Of a DNA stretch of 64,000 nt, positions 17,780 to 27,514 are shown in pieces. A program made the position numbers and the translations under genes. Where the stretch lies: positions 682,001-746,000 of the forward strand of contig NZ_FNEO01000001.1 of NCBI RefSeq assembly GCF_900100165.1. Direction: 5' to 3'. The notes beneath the pieces were generated by a model. That model was given only the letters and a program-made list of their open reading frames with translations. It was not told the DNA's origin and made no database searches. The stretch is from Flavobacterium glycines. GTDB lineage: Bacteria; Bacteroidota; Bacteroidia; Flavobacteriales; Flavobacteriaceae. The stretch's first letter is position 1, and each line of letters begins with the position of its first letter.

Positions 17780-17858
17780 AGGAGCAATTTCCCGCTATCA
17801 TTCCAATCTTTCCTTTTTTAAAGAAAAAAACGAAAGGATTTTCCCTTCTATCGGGGCT
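17780..17858. repeat. Flavobacterial-type intergenic element ending CTATCGGGGCTA
   Basis: The segment contains CAATTTCCCGCTATC at the left, an inner AATCTTTCC / GAAAGGATTTTCCC inverted pair, and TTCTATCGGGGCTAA at the right. I recall similarly built intergenic elements from Flavobacterium genomes. Only one copy was noticed here. Function unknown. Confidence 0.45.
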
Positions 17859-17859
17859 A

Positions 17860-17903
17860 AAAACACAAAAACCATTCAATGTTCTGAATGGTTTTTGTGT
17901 TTT
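17860..17903. terminator. Bidirectional terminator, 19-bp stem
   Basis: AAAACACAAAAACCATTCA (17860-17878) pairs perfectly with TGAATGGTTTTTGTGTTTT (17885-17903) around a 6-nt loop. It separates the converging cytochrome c and methyltransferase genes. Confidence 0.85.
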
Positions 17904-17957
17904 GTAATAACTTCTTTGCATACTTAGCGAAAAAACTTTGCGTCCTTTGCGGTTAAA

Positions 17958-18665
17958 TCACTTTATCCCTCCAAAAGCCCCAAAACAAGCATTTTTATGC
18001 AAAATTTCCGTACTTGAAAAACCTACTTTTTTCATTAAATCCAATTGGTAGGTCATCGATCTTGGTGTATCTTCTTTTTCGATATAATCAAAAACTTTCT
18101 GCTGGTATTCCCCTCCTCCATGGTCATTCAAATAATTGGCATACATTTTCCAAACCAATTGATTTACTCCCGGATGATCCTGAATCAACAAATCGGAAAT
18201 CAAAAAACAACCGCCAGGTGTCAAACTATCATACAATTTTTGAAAAACCATTTCCCAATCGGAATCCTCACGTAAATGGTGCAAAACCGCACCTGCCAAG
18301 ATAATATCAAAATGATTTTTGGGTAATTCAATATCCCGAATATCACCCTGAATCGTTTCCACTTTTCCGTTTGTTGCTGCCGAAACCCGTTCCTGAGCTT
18401 TATCCAACATATTCTGACTCAAATCAATCAAAGTACAATTCAAATCAGGCACCTTAGACAACATTTTCAAGGTATAATTTCCGGCTCCGCAACCTAAATC
18501 CAAAATAGTTTTAGCTTCCGGTTTTACGGCTCTTGCAGTGCAGGTAATTAATTCTAAAGCAATTTTAGCATCCATCGTGGCCACCTGCCCTGTTTCTAAA
18601 TTGGAGAAACGTTCGACCTCGTTGTCAAAACGTTCCCTGATTTCTGTTACTGTTGATTTTTTCAT
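17958..18665 (-). CDS. Class I SAM-dependent methyltransferase
   Basis: 235 residues. Motif I is ILDLGCGAGNYTLKML near 64-79; LIDLSQNMLDKA (motif II) and GDIRDIELPKNHFDIILAGAVLHHL (around 111-135) follow. It is a small-molecule methyltransferase of UbiE/Tam-like architecture with unknown substrate. It is divergent from a LysR gene across a 91-nt gap, so that regulator likely controls it. Confidence 0.9.
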   Translation of the reverse strand: MKKSTVTEIRERFDNEVERFSNLETGQVATMDAKIALELITCTARAVKPEAKTILDLGCGAGNYTLKMLSKVPDLNCTLIDLSQNMLDKAQERVSAATNGKVETIQGDIRDIELPKNHFDIILAGAVLHHLREDSDWEMVFQKLYDSLTPGGCFLISDLLIQDHPGVNQLVWKMYANYLNDHGGGEYQQKVFDYIEKEDTPRSMTYQLDLMKKVGFSSTEILHKNACFGAFGGIK

Positions 18666-18756
18666 GATTATTGGTTTTTATTTTTACAAACCTATAATTT
18701 TCATTTATGACTTAAAAATGCTTATTTTGTCAATTATTAATACTTAAAAAGTATTT

Positions 18757-19650
18757 ATGGAATTGCGTCACTTAAAATATTTCTTAAAATTAGCCGAAGA
18801 ACTAAGCTTTGTCCGTGCTGCCGACAAATTATTCATTTCCCAACCGCCGTTAAGCAGACAGATTAAAGAACTGGAAACCGAACTGGGCGCCACACTTTTC
18901 GAACGAAATAACAAACGCGTAATCCTAACCGATGCCGGTAAATATTATCAAAAAGAAATTCAGGAATTAGTTCAAAATCTGGAACGCATTAATTTAACTA
19001 CCAAAAAAATCAGTCAAAATCAAAGCGGCGAATTTCGGATTGCCTATGTGAGTTCCACTTTTTCAGGAGATATTTCAAAGCTGTTACAATTTCTATCTGA
19101 TAAATATCCGTATGTCAATTTTCGCCTTTATGAGGTGCCGACAGTCAAACAAATCGCTGCTTTAGAAGAAGGAAAAATTGATTTTGGAATCATTCGCGCA
19201 CCTTTGCATTCGCCAAAAATAGCTTCGCAACTCTGGTTTAAAGATAGTTTTTCACTGGTATTTAATCGAAATAAATACAACATTACATCCGAAGAAGATT
19301 TGGCACATTTGAAAGAAGAAACATTTGTATTTTTTAATAAGCAATATGCGCCTTATTTTTACGATGCTTTATTACAGATTTGTGCCCAATATGTTTTTAA
19401 TCCCAAGGTTGTTCACGAATCCAATAATATTTCGTCGATTATCCAGTTGGTTAAAAATGGATTGGGCATTTCGATTGTGCCAACCGCCATTAAAAAAAGT
19501 CATAATTATCCCGAATTAGAATTCGTAGAACTTAAAAAAACGGCTCTTTTCACTGATATTTTATTGGCTACGCCAAAAGGAAATCCCTCGGAAATTTCAA
19601 AAGCAGCAATAGCATTCTTAATGGAACAAAATAGTAAAAATGAAAACTAA
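18757..19650 (+). CDS. LysR-family transcriptional regulator
   Basis: 297 residues. The N-terminal winged HTH is textbook: LRHLKYFLKLAEELSFVRAADKL (about 3-25), then SQPPLSRQIKELETELGATLFER. A periplasmic-binding-like effector domain follows, with GLGISIVPTAI near 235-245. It is divergent from a methyltransferase gene and overlaps the next gene by 11 nt. Effector unknown; an arrangement like this usually means control of the divergent gene and autoregulation. Confidence 0.95.
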   Translation: MELRHLKYFLKLAEELSFVRAADKLFISQPPLSRQIKELETELGATLFERNNKRVILTDAGKYYQKEIQELVQNLERINLTTKKISQNQSGEFRIAYVSSTFSGDISKLLQFLSDKYPYVNFRLYEVPTVKQIAALEEGKIDFGIIRAPLHSPKIASQLWFKDSFSLVFNRNKYNITSEEDLAHLKEETFVFFNKQYAPYFYDALLQICAQYVFNPKVVHESNNISSIIQLVKNGLGISIVPTAIKKSHNYPELEFVELKKTALFTDILLATPKGNPSEISKAAIAFLMEQNSKNEN

Positions 19651-20128
19651 CGATCAAAATATAGCTTACTTTAAAACCCCTCTGGGAATTGCCAAAATCA
19701 TTGGCGATGAAAACGGAATTTCGGTTATTTCAATTGCTGATGAAGGCACAGTTTCCGAAACAATTCCTGAAGTTTTACAGGAAGCCGTTTCTCAATTGAA
19801 TGATTATTTCGAAGGAAAAAGGACGGATTTCAATTTTAAACTGAATCCATCCGGAACCGAATTCCAGCAAAAAGTATGGAAAGCCTTAGTCGAAATCCCT
19901 TTTGGAAAAACGATGAGTTATTTGGATCTATCCAAAAAATTAGGCGATGTCAAAGCCATTCGTGCTGTGGCTTCCGCCAATGGTAAAAATCCGTTGTGGA
20001 TTGTGGTACCCTGCCACAGGGTCATTGGAACTGACGGTTCTCTCACAGGTTATGCAGGTGGATTGTGGCGCAAAAAATGGCTTCTGGAACACGAAAACCC
20101 ATCGCGAAAACAAGAACTTTTGTTCTAA
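19640..20128 (+). CDS. Methylated-DNA-[protein]-cysteine S-methyltransferase
   Basis: 162 residues. The active-site PCHRVIG contains the acceptor Cys125; the recognition helix region KAIRAVASANGKNP and C-terminal GYAGGLWRKKWLLEHE are standard. It removes O6-alkyl groups from guanine in DNA by suicide transfer. It overlaps the lysR stop by 11 nt. No AdaA-type domain is fused, so this is the stand-alone Ogt/MGMT form. Confidence 0.95.
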   Translation: MKTNDQNIAYFKTPLGIAKIIGDENGISVISIADEGTVSETIPEVLQEAVSQLNDYFEGKRTDFNFKLNPSGTEFQQKVWKALVEIPFGKTMSYLDLSKKLGDVKAIRAVASANGKNPLWIVVPCHRVIGTDGSLTGYAGGLWRKKWLLEHENPSRKQELLF

Positions 20129-20189
20129 AAATTAAAACATACCTTTATCGTTTTTTATGTAAATTCGTACTGAAGCTAATTCAAACCTC

Positions 20190-21347
20190 ATGAAAAAACT
20201 CAAAAAATTCCTTGTCAAATTACTCATTTTCATTGGTGCTCTAATCCTTTCGCTTTATATTTTCAAGAAAGACTATTTGTTAAGAGCTATTAGAATTACT
20301 TATTTCAACGGACATTCAACTGCTTTTTTAGATGATTATCAGTATTTTGACAATCGAATTATTCAGAAAAGTAACCAACCACAAACTTGGAATTTAGCCA
20401 AAGATTACAATCTGGTAAAACCAACCGAAAGACTTGAAAAACTACATGAGGAAATTGGCACAGTTGCTTTTTTAATCATCAAAAATGATAGTATCTGGAA
20501 CGAAAACTATTATGATAATTACAGCAAGGATACTAAATCCAATTCTTTTTCTATGGCCAAAAGCATTGTAACCGCTTCATTGGGAAAAGCCATTATGGAA
20601 GGGAAAATCAAAAATTTAGACACAAAAGTAGGTGACTTTTTCCCTGAATTCAAAAAAGGTAAATCGGCACAAATGACTGTTGGCGACCTGGCTTCCATGT
20701 CCTCGGGCTTCGAATGGGACGAAGCCTACTACGACCCATTTTCAATCACTACTCAGGCTTATTTTGATAAAAATTTAACTCCGGTCATATTAAATTTGAA
20801 AGGCATTGAAGAACCGGGAAAAACATACAAATACTTAAGCGGCAACACCCAACTTCTGGCAATGTGCATTGAAAAAGCTGTTGGAAAAAGTCTGGCTGAT
20901 TATGTTTCAGAATCCTTCTGGAAACCTATGGGAGCTGAAAGTGATGCTTTTTGGCAAACCGATAAAAAAGACGGAATGGTAAAAGCCTTTTGCTGTATTG
21001 CCAGTAATGCCAGAGATTTTGCCCGATTTGGAAAACTCTATCTGCAACATGGAAAATGGAACGGTCAACAAATTTTAGACAGCGCTTTTGTAACTAAATC
21101 AGTGACTCCAAGATTTAAAAATTCGCCACAATACGGCTACGGCTGGTGGCTGAGTACTTTTAACAACAAAAAAGTTTTTTACATGCGTGGGCATTTGGGA
21201 CAATATGTAATTGTAGTTCCGGAAGATAATCTGATTATTGTAAGATTAGGGAATCATGATCAGCCAAGTACTACCGGCTCACCACACAGCGATGATTTTT
21301 ATGTCTATTTAGAAGAAACTTATAAAATGCTCCAACAAGCCAAATAA
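20190..21347 (+). CDS. Membrane-anchored serine hydrolase (beta-lactamase class C fold)
   Basis: 385 residues. An N-terminal helix (8-25) serves as signal anchor. The SxxK motif is Ser121-Met-Ala-Lys124 in FSMAKSIV; YKYLSGNTQLL supplies the Tyr motif, and GYGWWLSTFNN is typical of the 6-aminohexanoate-hydrolase-like branch. It probably acts as an extracytoplasmic esterase or amidase rather than an antibiotic-resistance enzyme. Confidence 0.92.
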   Translation: MKKLKKFLVKLLIFIGALILSLYIFKKDYLLRAIRITYFNGHSTAFLDDYQYFDNRIIQKSNQPQTWNLAKDYNLVKPTERLEKLHEEIGTVAFLIIKNDSIWNENYYDNYSKDTKSNSFSMAKSIVTASLGKAIMEGKIKNLDTKVGDFFPEFKKGKSAQMTVGDLASMSSGFEWDEAYYDPFSITTQAYFDKNLTPVILNLKGIEEPGKTYKYLSGNTQLLAMCIEKAVGKSLADYVSESFWKPMGAESDAFWQTDKKDGMVKAFCCIASNARDFARFGKLYLQHGKWNGQQILDSAFVTKSVTPRFKNSPQYGYGWWLSTFNNKKVFYMRGHLGQYVIVVPEDNLIIVRLGNHDQPSTTGSPHSDDFYVYLEETYKMLQQAK

Positions 21348-21354
21348 TAAAACT

Positions 21355-22068
21355 ATGATTGAAAAGATAAACCTCAACAATATCCTTTTTCTGGACATTG
21401 AAACTGTTCCGGAAACAGCAGATTTCAATTCTTTAGACTCAGAAATGCAGGCTTTGTATGAGCAAAAAACCCAATACCAACGTAAAGAAGAAATCTCCGC
21501 CGAGGAATTTTATGATCGTGCCGGAATTTGGGCCGAATTCGGAAAAATTGTCTGTATCTCCGTTGGATTTTTTGTCATTAAAGGTGATGTTCGGAATTTC
21601 AGAGTGACTTCCTTTTTTGGAGAAGAACCAAAGCTTTTAAAAGATTTCAATAATCTGTTGAACAATCATTTCAACGGTCCACAACATCTGTTGTGCGGAC
21701 ATAATGCCAAAGAATTTGACATTCCGTTTCTGGCGCGACGCATGATTATCAATCAAATCCCCATTCCTGACAAGTTGAATTTATTTGGTAAAAAACCCTG
21801 GGAAATTCCGCATTTAGATACTTTGGAATTGTGGAAATTTGGCGATTACAAACATTTCACTTCATTAAAACTAATGTGCAAAGTCCTCGGAATCCCTTCT
21901 CCGAAAGGCGATATCGACGGCAGTCAGGTGGGACATGTTTTTTATGTGGAAAAAGACATTGACCGCATTGTCACTTATTGCGAAAAAGACACCATTGCCG
22001 TAGCGCAGATTTTCCTCCGCTTAAGACGGGAAGAGTTATTGATTGAAGAGGAGATTATTCATGTATAA
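21355..22068 (+). CDS. Predicted 3'-5' exonuclease (DnaQ/PolB-like)
   Basis: 237 residues. Exo I motif is LFLDIETVPE (Asp14, Glu16), Exo II is CGHNAKEFDIPFLARR, and Exo III is VTYCEKDTIAVAQIF. The arrangement matches the stand-alone PolB-type exonuclease-like family. It starts 7 nt after the serine hydrolase stop, suggesting cotranscription. Likely nucleic-acid repair or processing. Confidence 0.9.
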   Translation: MIEKINLNNILFLDIETVPETADFNSLDSEMQALYEQKTQYQRKEEISAEEFYDRAGIWAEFGKIVCISVGFFVIKGDVRNFRVTSFFGEEPKLLKDFNNLLNNHFNGPQHLLCGHNAKEFDIPFLARRMIINQIPIPDKLNLFGKKPWEIPHLDTLELWKFGDYKHFTSLKLMCKVLGIPSPKGDIDGSQVGHVFYVEKDIDRIVTYCEKDTIAVAQIFLRLRREELLIEEEIIHV

Positions 22069-22184
22069 ATTTCAATAACAATTGCAAAATTCAATAACAA
22101 TAAAAAAACTCCTTTTGGGATTGAAATTGATTTTTGATATTGAGATTGACATTGAATTATTATTTTTACAAAAATTAAAAAATT

Positions 22185-23624
22185 ATGGTATTAAGCAGAT
22201 TTTGGTTAGCTATTTTTATTTCGTCAATTGTATTTATTGTGGTGAGTTTGTTCACTGCTCAAACTTACACCATTGATTATGTTTTGAATGGAAAAAAAGA
22301 CGATCCCATCCTGATTTCAGAGAAATATGTGGAACAACTTCCTGCCTTTATCAAAGACAGCATAAAAAAAGCTCCAGATCAAACCCTGATTATCAATCGT
22401 GATACACTCAATGCCGACACGACTTATGTGTATAAAAACAAGACCGTAAAAGTTTTCAGTGGTATTCAAAAATCGGACGGTTTACTGCCTACCTGCAAAA
22501 ATACTTTGATGGATTTGGTATTGCCGCTTATGGCTTATTTGGCTTTTTTCTGTGGCCTAATGGAACTTTTAATCATTTCGGGAGCTTCAGGAAATCTGGC
22601 TAAAGCACTGAGTCCGGTATTTGTAAAAGTGTTTCCAAGTATTCCTAAAAACCACCCTTCGATTTCATATATGACCCTGAATTTTGCCGCCAATTTTCTG
22701 GGATTGGATTCGGCTGCTACGCCTTTTGGACTCAAAGCGATGGAAAGTTTACAGGAAATAAACCCCGAAAAAGACAAGGCCAGCGATGCCCAAATTATGT
22801 TCATGTGCTTGCATGCTTCAGGGCTTACGTTAATTGCCACTTCCATCATTGGATACCGCGCTGCGGCTAATGCAACCAATCCTGCCGATGTGATGCTCCC
22901 TTGTATCATTACTTCTTTCATTGGTACCATTGCTGCATTTTTAATTGTGGGAATAAGACAAAAAATCAATTTTAAAAGCGCCTCTTTAGTGCTGTCCTTA
23001 ATGGCATTAATTGCTGCTATTGTTGGTTTGCTGATGTATGTAAATCATCTGGATTTAATTGGTAAAAACTATTTTACTTCAAATCTATCGGGATTGATTT
23101 TAGTGGGTATTATTGCTCTAACCTTGTTTTTTTCGTTCAAAAAGGAAAAGAAATTTACCGAGGCAAACACCACCGTTTTTGAAGCTTTTGTATCGGGAGC
23201 CAATAACGGAGTAAAAACCGGGGTTACTATTTTCCCTTATGTTTTGGGAATGTTGGTTGCTATTTCATTGTTTAGAAACAGCGGCCTATTTGAAATCATC
23301 AGCAACGGACTTGGGTTTGTTTTCTCAAATATGGGAGTTAATAAAGAAATTGTAGACGCTTTGCCTGTTGCCTTATTGAGACCTTTCAGCTCTGCAGGTT
23401 CCAGAGGATTTTTAATTGATTCGATGAATACTTTTGGCGCCGATTCTTTAACAGGACGTTTGAGCAGTATTTTTCAATGCAGTGCCGAGAGTACTTTTTA
23501 TGTAATTGCTGTTTATTTTGGTTCGGTAAATATTAAAAACACACGTTATGCCTTAGGCACGATGCTTCTGGTTGATGTGGTTTGTGTGATTACCGCGATT
23601 TTTGTGGCGAGCTGGTTTTTTTAG
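22185..23624 (+). CDS. Nucleoside-recognition (SpmA/SpmB fusion) membrane protein
   Basis: 479 residues, strongly hydrophobic. After an N-terminal helix and an extracytoplasmic segment, two Gate-type domains follow: the first with AANFLGLDSAATPFGLKAM near 168-186, the second with the LPVALLRPFSSAGSRGF-like motif (ALPVALLRPFSSAG) near 398-411. This corresponds to SpmA and SpmB joined in one chain, common in Bacteroidota. Transport function is presumed but the substrate is unknown. Confidence 0.9.
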   Translation: MVLSRFWLAIFISSIVFIVVSLFTAQTYTIDYVLNGKKDDPILISEKYVEQLPAFIKDSIKKAPDQTLIINRDTLNADTTYVYKNKTVKVFSGIQKSDGLLPTCKNTLMDLVLPLMAYLAFFCGLMELLIISGASGNLAKALSPVFVKVFPSIPKNHPSISYMTLNFAANFLGLDSAATPFGLKAMESLQEINPEKDKASDAQIMFMCLHASGLTLIATSIIGYRAAANATNPADVMLPCIITSFIGTIAAFLIVGIRQKINFKSASLVLSLMALIAAIVGLLMYVNHLDLIGKNYFTSNLSGLILVGIIALTLFFSFKKEKKFTEANTTVFEAFVSGANNGVKTGVTIFPYVLGMLVAISLFRNSGLFEIISNGLGFVFSNMGVNKEIVDALPVALLRPFSSAGSRGFLIDSMNTFGADSLTGRLSSIFQCSAESTFYVIAVYFGSVNIKNTRYALGTMLLVDVVCVITAIFVASWFF

Positions 23625-23776
23625 AGAATCATAACCGCAAATAATCTTTGAAAATTTGCGGAATTTGTGGTTAATTGAATTTTAATATCTAAAGAAAATA
23701 ATAGAAAATTATTGCCGTTATCTTAGGGATTTTAATCTATTTTTCATTCTTTTGAATTTTATACAAACAAATAAAA

Positions 23777-23962
23777 ATGTCAAAGTACACTAAATATATA
23801 GCAATTGGATTGCTAATCCTATTCTTACTTACCAGTTTATTGAGTTGCGGTGTTGTTTATACCAGAAATAATTCATCATCGGGTAAAATTCCCCCAGGAC
23901 AGGCTAAAAAAATGACGGGAAGCAAAAGCGCAAAATACTATGCTCCAGGTCATAATAAATAA
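23777..23962 (+). CDS. Small lipoprotein with PPGQAKKMTGSKSAK tail
   Basis: 61 residues. A hydrophobic signal ends at Cys24 (LTSLLSC), leaving a 38-residue basic tail with PPGQAKKMTGSKSAKYYAPG. The PGQAKK...GSKSAK...APGH pattern recurs in small Bacteroidota lipoproteins as I recall, function unknown. A truncated second copy of its signal sequence lies immediately downstream. Confidence 0.8.
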   Translation: MSKYTKYIAIGLLILFLLTSLLSCGVVYTRNNSSSGKIPPGQAKKMTGSKSAKYYAPGHNK

Positions 23963-23991
23963 TCTATTAATCACTTTAAATAATTAAAAAA

Positions 23992-24063
23992 ATGTCAAAA
24001 TACACTAAATACATTGCTATAGGATTGCTAATTCTATTTTTAGTTACCAGCTTATTAAGCTAG
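23992..24063 (+). pseudogene. Truncated tandem copy of the small lipoprotein (signal only)
   Basis: This 23-codon ORF encodes MSKYTKYIAIGLLILFLVTS and ends after LLS with a stop exactly where the upstream gene has its lipobox Cys. It differs from the upstream signal peptide by one residue (Val for Leu), while its DNA shows many synonymous changes. It looks like a duplicated gene cut at the lipobox, or else a small membrane peptide under selection. Confidence 0.7.
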
Positions 24064-24090
24064 TTTTTAAAACATTAATCAGACACATAA

Positions 24091-24125
24091 AGAGATGGTA
24101 TTGCATAAATATCATCTCTTTTTGC
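24091..24125 (+). terminator. Terminator before the fumarase gene
   Basis: AGAGATGGTAT and ATATCATCTCT pair around a short loop, followed by a T run (TTTTT). It ends the small-lipoprotein transcript. Confidence 0.7.
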
Positions 24126-24202
24126 TTGTTTTTATAACAAAAAGTTTGATTTTACGAAGGAATCACAGCTGTTAAAAGACTGTGGCTACGCTAAATAATT
24201 TT

Positions 24203-24210
24203 TATATTTG
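24203..24210 (+). promoter_or_regulatory. Putative -7 box TATATTTG for fumarase
   Basis: TATATTTG matches TAnnTTTG and lies 21 nt before the ATG at 24231. Confidence 0.55.
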
Positions 24211-24230
24211 TCAAAAAAAATAAAATACCA

Positions 24231-25832
24231 ATGGACTTTATTTATCAGGATCCTTATCCAATTTTAAAAGACGATACCCAATACCGTAAAATAACTTCAG
24301 ACTACGTAAAAGTAGAAAAACTAGGAGACCGCGAAATCCTAACTGTTGACCCAAAAGCTTTGGAATTACTTTCGCAGGAAGCCATGAAAGATGTTTCATT
24401 TATGTTGCGTACTTCACATTTGGAAAAATTAAGAGCTATTCTTGACGATCCGGAAGCAACCGACAACGACCGATTTGTGGCTTATAATTTATTACAGAAT
24501 GCCGTAGTAGCTATCGATGGGGAATTACCTTCCTGTCAGGACACCGGAACAGCGATTGTAATGGCCAAAAAAGGAGAAAATGTATATACGGGCGTTGATG
24601 ATGCCGAATGGCTTTCTAAAGGTATTTTTAATACTTATATCGAAAGAAACCTTCGTTATTCTCAAATTGTACCTATCAGCATGTTTGAAGAAAAGAACTC
24701 AGGTTCGAATCTTCCGGCTCAGATTGATATTTATGCTAAAAAAGGTGCTTCTTACGAATTTCTGTTTTTAGCAAAAGGAGGAGGTTCGGCTAACAAAACC
24801 TATTTGTACCAACAAACGAAATCCCTATTGAACGAAAAATCATTGGATGCTTTTATTCGTGCTAAAATAATGGATTTAGGAACTTCTGCCTGTCCGCCTT
24901 ACCACTTGGCTTTAGTGATTGGAGGAACTTCTGCCGAAGCAACCTTGGCAGCTGTTAAAAAAGCCTCTGCGGGTTATTATGATAATTTACCTACTACAGG
25001 AAACATGGCCGGTCAGGCTTTCCGTGACTTAGAGTGGGAAAAAAGAGTGCAAAAAATTTGCCAGGAAAGTGCTATTGGAGCGCAATTTGGAGGTAAATAT
25101 TTCACTCATGACGTTCGTGTAATCCGTTTGCCACGTCACGCTGCTTCTTGTCCTGTAGGATTAGGAGTTTCCTGTTCTGCCGACAGAAATATCAAAGGAA
25201 AGATTACCAAAGACGGAATCTTCGTAGAGCAATTAGAGGTAAATCCAAAACGTTTATTACCTGAAACGCCACCGCATTTAGAAGAAGCTGTAGAGGTTGA
25301 TTTGAACCAACCAATGAGCGAGATTCTTAAGAAATTATCTCAATACCCAATTAAAACACGTTTGAAATTAAACGGAACTTTAATTGTGGCTCGTGATATA
25401 GCCCACGCTAAAATCAAAGAATTACTGGATGCCGGAAAACCTATGCCGGAGTACTTTAAAAACCACCCGATTTATTATGCTGGTCCTGCTAAAACTCCGG
25501 ACGGAATGCCATCGGGAAGTTTTGGTCCAACAACTGCAGGACGTATGGACGTTTATGTAGAAGAATTCCAGAAAAATGGTGGAAGTATGGTGATGCTTGC
25601 CAAAGGAAACAGAACTAAGGATGTGATGAACGCTTGTAAAACTTACGGCGGATTCTATTTGGGTTCTATTGGTGGTCCAGCTGCTATTTTAGCAAAAGAA
25701 AATATCCTTTCAGTTGAAGTAGTTGACTTTGAAGAATTAGGAATGGAGGCCGTTAGAAAAATCACTATTAAAGATTTCCCTGCTTTTATTATAACTGATG
25801 ATAAAGGAAATGATTTCTTTGAGAATTTATAA
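24231..25832 (+). CDS. Class I fumarate hydratase (Fe-S dependent)
   Basis: 533 residues, the length of the fused class I fumarases. Cys102 in [13 protein letters not shown] is the first cluster ligand, with further conserved cysteines in GTSACPPYH and GVSCSADR. The C-terminal beta domain includes [20 protein letters not shown]. It interconverts fumarate and malate in the TCA cycle with an oxygen-sensitive [4Fe-4S] cluster. It is monocistronic with its own promoter and a terminator hairpin after it. Confidence 0.95.
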   Translation: MDFIYQDPYPILKDDTQYRKITSDYVKVEKLGDREILTVDPKALELLSQEAMKDVSFMLRTSHLEKLRAILDDPEATDNDRFVAYNLLQNAVVAIDGELPSCQDTGTAIVMAKKGENVYTGVDDAEWLSKGIFNTYIERNLRYSQIVPISMFEEKNSGSNLPAQIDIYAKKGASYEFLFLAKGGGSANKTYLYQQTKSLLNEKSLDAFIRAKIMDLGTSACPPYHLALVIGGTSAEATLAAVKKASAGYYDNLPTTGNMAGQAFRDLEWEKRVQKICQESAIGAQFGGKYFTHDVRVIRLPRHAASCPVGLGVSCSADRNIKGKITKDGIFVEQLEVNPKRLLPETPPHLEEAVEVDLNQPMSEILKKLSQYPIKTRLKLNGTLIVARDIAHAKIKELLDAGKPMPEYFKNHPIYYAGPAKTPDGMPSGSFGPTTAGRMDVYVEEFQKNGGSMVMLAKGNRTKDVMNACKTYGGFYLGSIGGPAAILAKENILSVEVVDFEELGMEAVRKITIKDFPAFIITDDKGNDFFENL

Positions 25833-25861
25833 TCTGAAATTCTAAACTTAGAATATTTTTT

Positions 25862-25905
25862 ACCGCAAATTCACAAATTAAAACTGTGAATTTGCGGTTT
25901 CTTTT
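25862..25905 (+). terminator. Terminator after fumarase
   Basis: ACCGCAAATTCACA (25862-25875) pairs with TGTGAATTTGCGGT (25885-25898), followed by TTCTTTTTTT. Confidence 0.85.
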
Positions 25906-25909
25906 TTTA

Positions 25910-26113
25910 TCAGGCAGTCAATATACTACCACAAATACCTAAGCCAATCAGCAAATACAAAGCGGCTAAAATAAAAAATACTTTGGCTGTTCTGGGTTTG
26001 TCTTTTTTCATTGCAAAACCTATAATGGATAATAATATTGGTGGTACAACCATTATCATTATCATGATTACAATAATTCCTCCAAAATCTATATTACCTT
26101 CTAATGCTATCAT
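25910..26113 (-). CDS. Small two-helix membrane protein
   Basis: 67 residues with two hydrophobic segments (about 11-34 and 44-66) separated by the basic turn KKDKPRTAK. No recognised domain. It follows the radical SAM gene by 3 nt on the same strand, so it is probably part of that operon and may be a membrane partner. Function unknown. Confidence 0.75.
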   Translation of the reverse strand: MIALEGNIDFGGIIVIMIMIMVVPPILLSIIGFAMKKDKPRTAKVFFILAALYLLIGLGICGSILTA

Positions 26114-26116
26114 AAC

Positions 26117-27514
26117 TTAAGTTTTTATTAGATTTCTCAATTCTTCCAGACGTACTTTTTTATCATCCCTGTAAAACAAATTCATCGTCTCAAAAGGAAT
26201 GATTTTATAATCTTTATCAACTATGTGCACACAGGATTTTTTAATCGCTCTGACATCAAAATTATAAGCATCAATAAACTGCATGATGATAATTCGAAAT
26301 AAATTATCATAACCTAAATCGGGAGCATCAATTGACGGCAAACAACACATAATGGATTTTAGATTTTCTTCGGCTACTTCAACTGAATTTCCAGTGCTAA
26401 AAAGTTCTATCATTTTTTCCTTAAGCACATCATCTTGTTCGTAAATGATAGTGTTTTTACTGTTATCCAGTAAGTCATTCGGGTTGATATAACGTGTTAA
26501 AGGAAATACTTCATTGCCTAATTTTAATGCATAACCCATTACCAAAGCATCGGGATTACAAGGAACCGGTAATAAATCATCAGGATTAAAAATAGTAGTT
26601 TGTTCCAAAATTTTACGCCTTACTTCGGTTAACGTCATCCGATCGGTTTCGGGATTAAAATTTTCCAATCGACCGGCAATTTGTGTAGGTTGAAAAGTAA
26701 CTCCCCGAACGCATTTTTGCTGTAAAGCAAATTCGATTATTTTACCTATTTCGTTATCATTCAATCCTTTTTGAAGCGTAACAACCAAGGTAGTAGAAAG
26801 ATTCAATTCGTTCAGATTTTCAATGGCTTGTTTTCGAATTTCATTCAAATCGGCACCACGTAATTCTTGCAACACACTATTTTCAAATGAATCAAATTGC
26901 AAATAAATTTCAAAATCAGGAGCATAGCTTTTTAATTGTCTGGCAAATTCCTTGTCTTTGGCAATTTTAATTCCATTGGTATTTAACATCAAATGCCTGA
27001 TTGGAAGTGATTTTGCGTAATCCAATATTTCAAAAAATTGCGGATGAATCGTAGGCTCTCCGCCGCTTATTTGTACTACATCCGGTTCTTTTTCGTTGCG
27101 AACAATGGCATCCAGCATGGCTTTTACTTCTTCCAAAGTACGATGTCTGCCATAAGTGGGCGAAGAACCCGCATAACAGGTAGGACAGCTTAAATTACAT
27201 CTATCTGTAATTTCAACAACCGTTAAACAGGAATGTTGTTCATGATCCGGACATAAACCACAATCGTAGGGACAGCCATAATCTGTTTTGGTATTAAATT
27301 TATAAGGCATTTCAGAAGGTTTATTGTAATTTCTGATGTTCTTATAGTATGAAATATCATCTGCAATCAACACTTTGGATTTTCCATGTTCCAGGCAATT
27401 TTTGAGCATATACACCTTATCGTTTTCAAAAACAATTTTAGCGTCAATTCGTTTTAAGCATTCCGGACAAAGACTTAAAGTATAATCGTAATAGGTGTAA
27501 TTTCTAACTGGCAT
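26117..27514 (-). CDS. Radical SAM enzyme, tetraether-synthase/MJ0619-like
   Basis: 465 residues. The SAM cluster motif CNLSCPTC gives Cys106, Cys110 and Cys113. Upstream lie CPEC (16-19) and GCPYDCGLCPDHEQHSC (80-96), the extra cysteine pattern characteristic of the archaeal tetraether lipid synthase/MJ0619 family. The SISGGEPT-like motif reads QISGGEPTIHPQF. Family members catalyse C-C bond formation on lipid chains or methylation; the bacterial homologues are mostly uncharacterised. It overlaps by 11 nt the start of an Lgt-like gene, which points to a lipid substrate. Confidence 0.85.
   Translation of the reverse strand: MPVRNYTYYDYTLSLCPECLKRIDAKIVFENDKVYMLKNCLEHGKSKVLIADDISYYKNIRNYNKPSEMPYKFNTKTDYGCPYDCGLCPDHEQHSCLTVVEITDRCNLSCPTCYAGSSPTYGRHRTLEEVKAMLDAIVRNEKEPDVVQISGGEPTIHPQFFEILDYAKSLPIRHLMLNTNGIKIAKDKEFARQLKSYAPDFEIYLQFDSFENSVLQELRGADLNEIRKQAIENLNELNLSTTLVVTLQKGLNDNEIGKIIEFALQQKCVRGVTFQPTQIAGRLENFNPETDRMTLTEVRRKILEQTTIFNPDDLLPVPCNPDALVMGYALKLGNEVFPLTRYINPNDLLDNSKNTIIYEQDDVLKEKMIELFSTGNSVEVAEENLKSIMCCLPSIDAPDLGYDNLFRIIIMQFIDAYNFDVRAIKKSCVHIVDKDYKIIPFETMNLFYRDDKKVRLEELRNLIKT

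Noticed and set aside
22082..22276. 64-codon ORF overlapping the start of the nucleoside-recognition gene
   Set aside because: It is mostly encoded by low-complexity TTGAAATTGA spacer words and overlaps the real gene in another frame.
24708..24722. A tRNA T-loop-like GGTTCGAATC
   Set aside because: It lies inside the fumarase coding region with no acceptor or D-arm around it.
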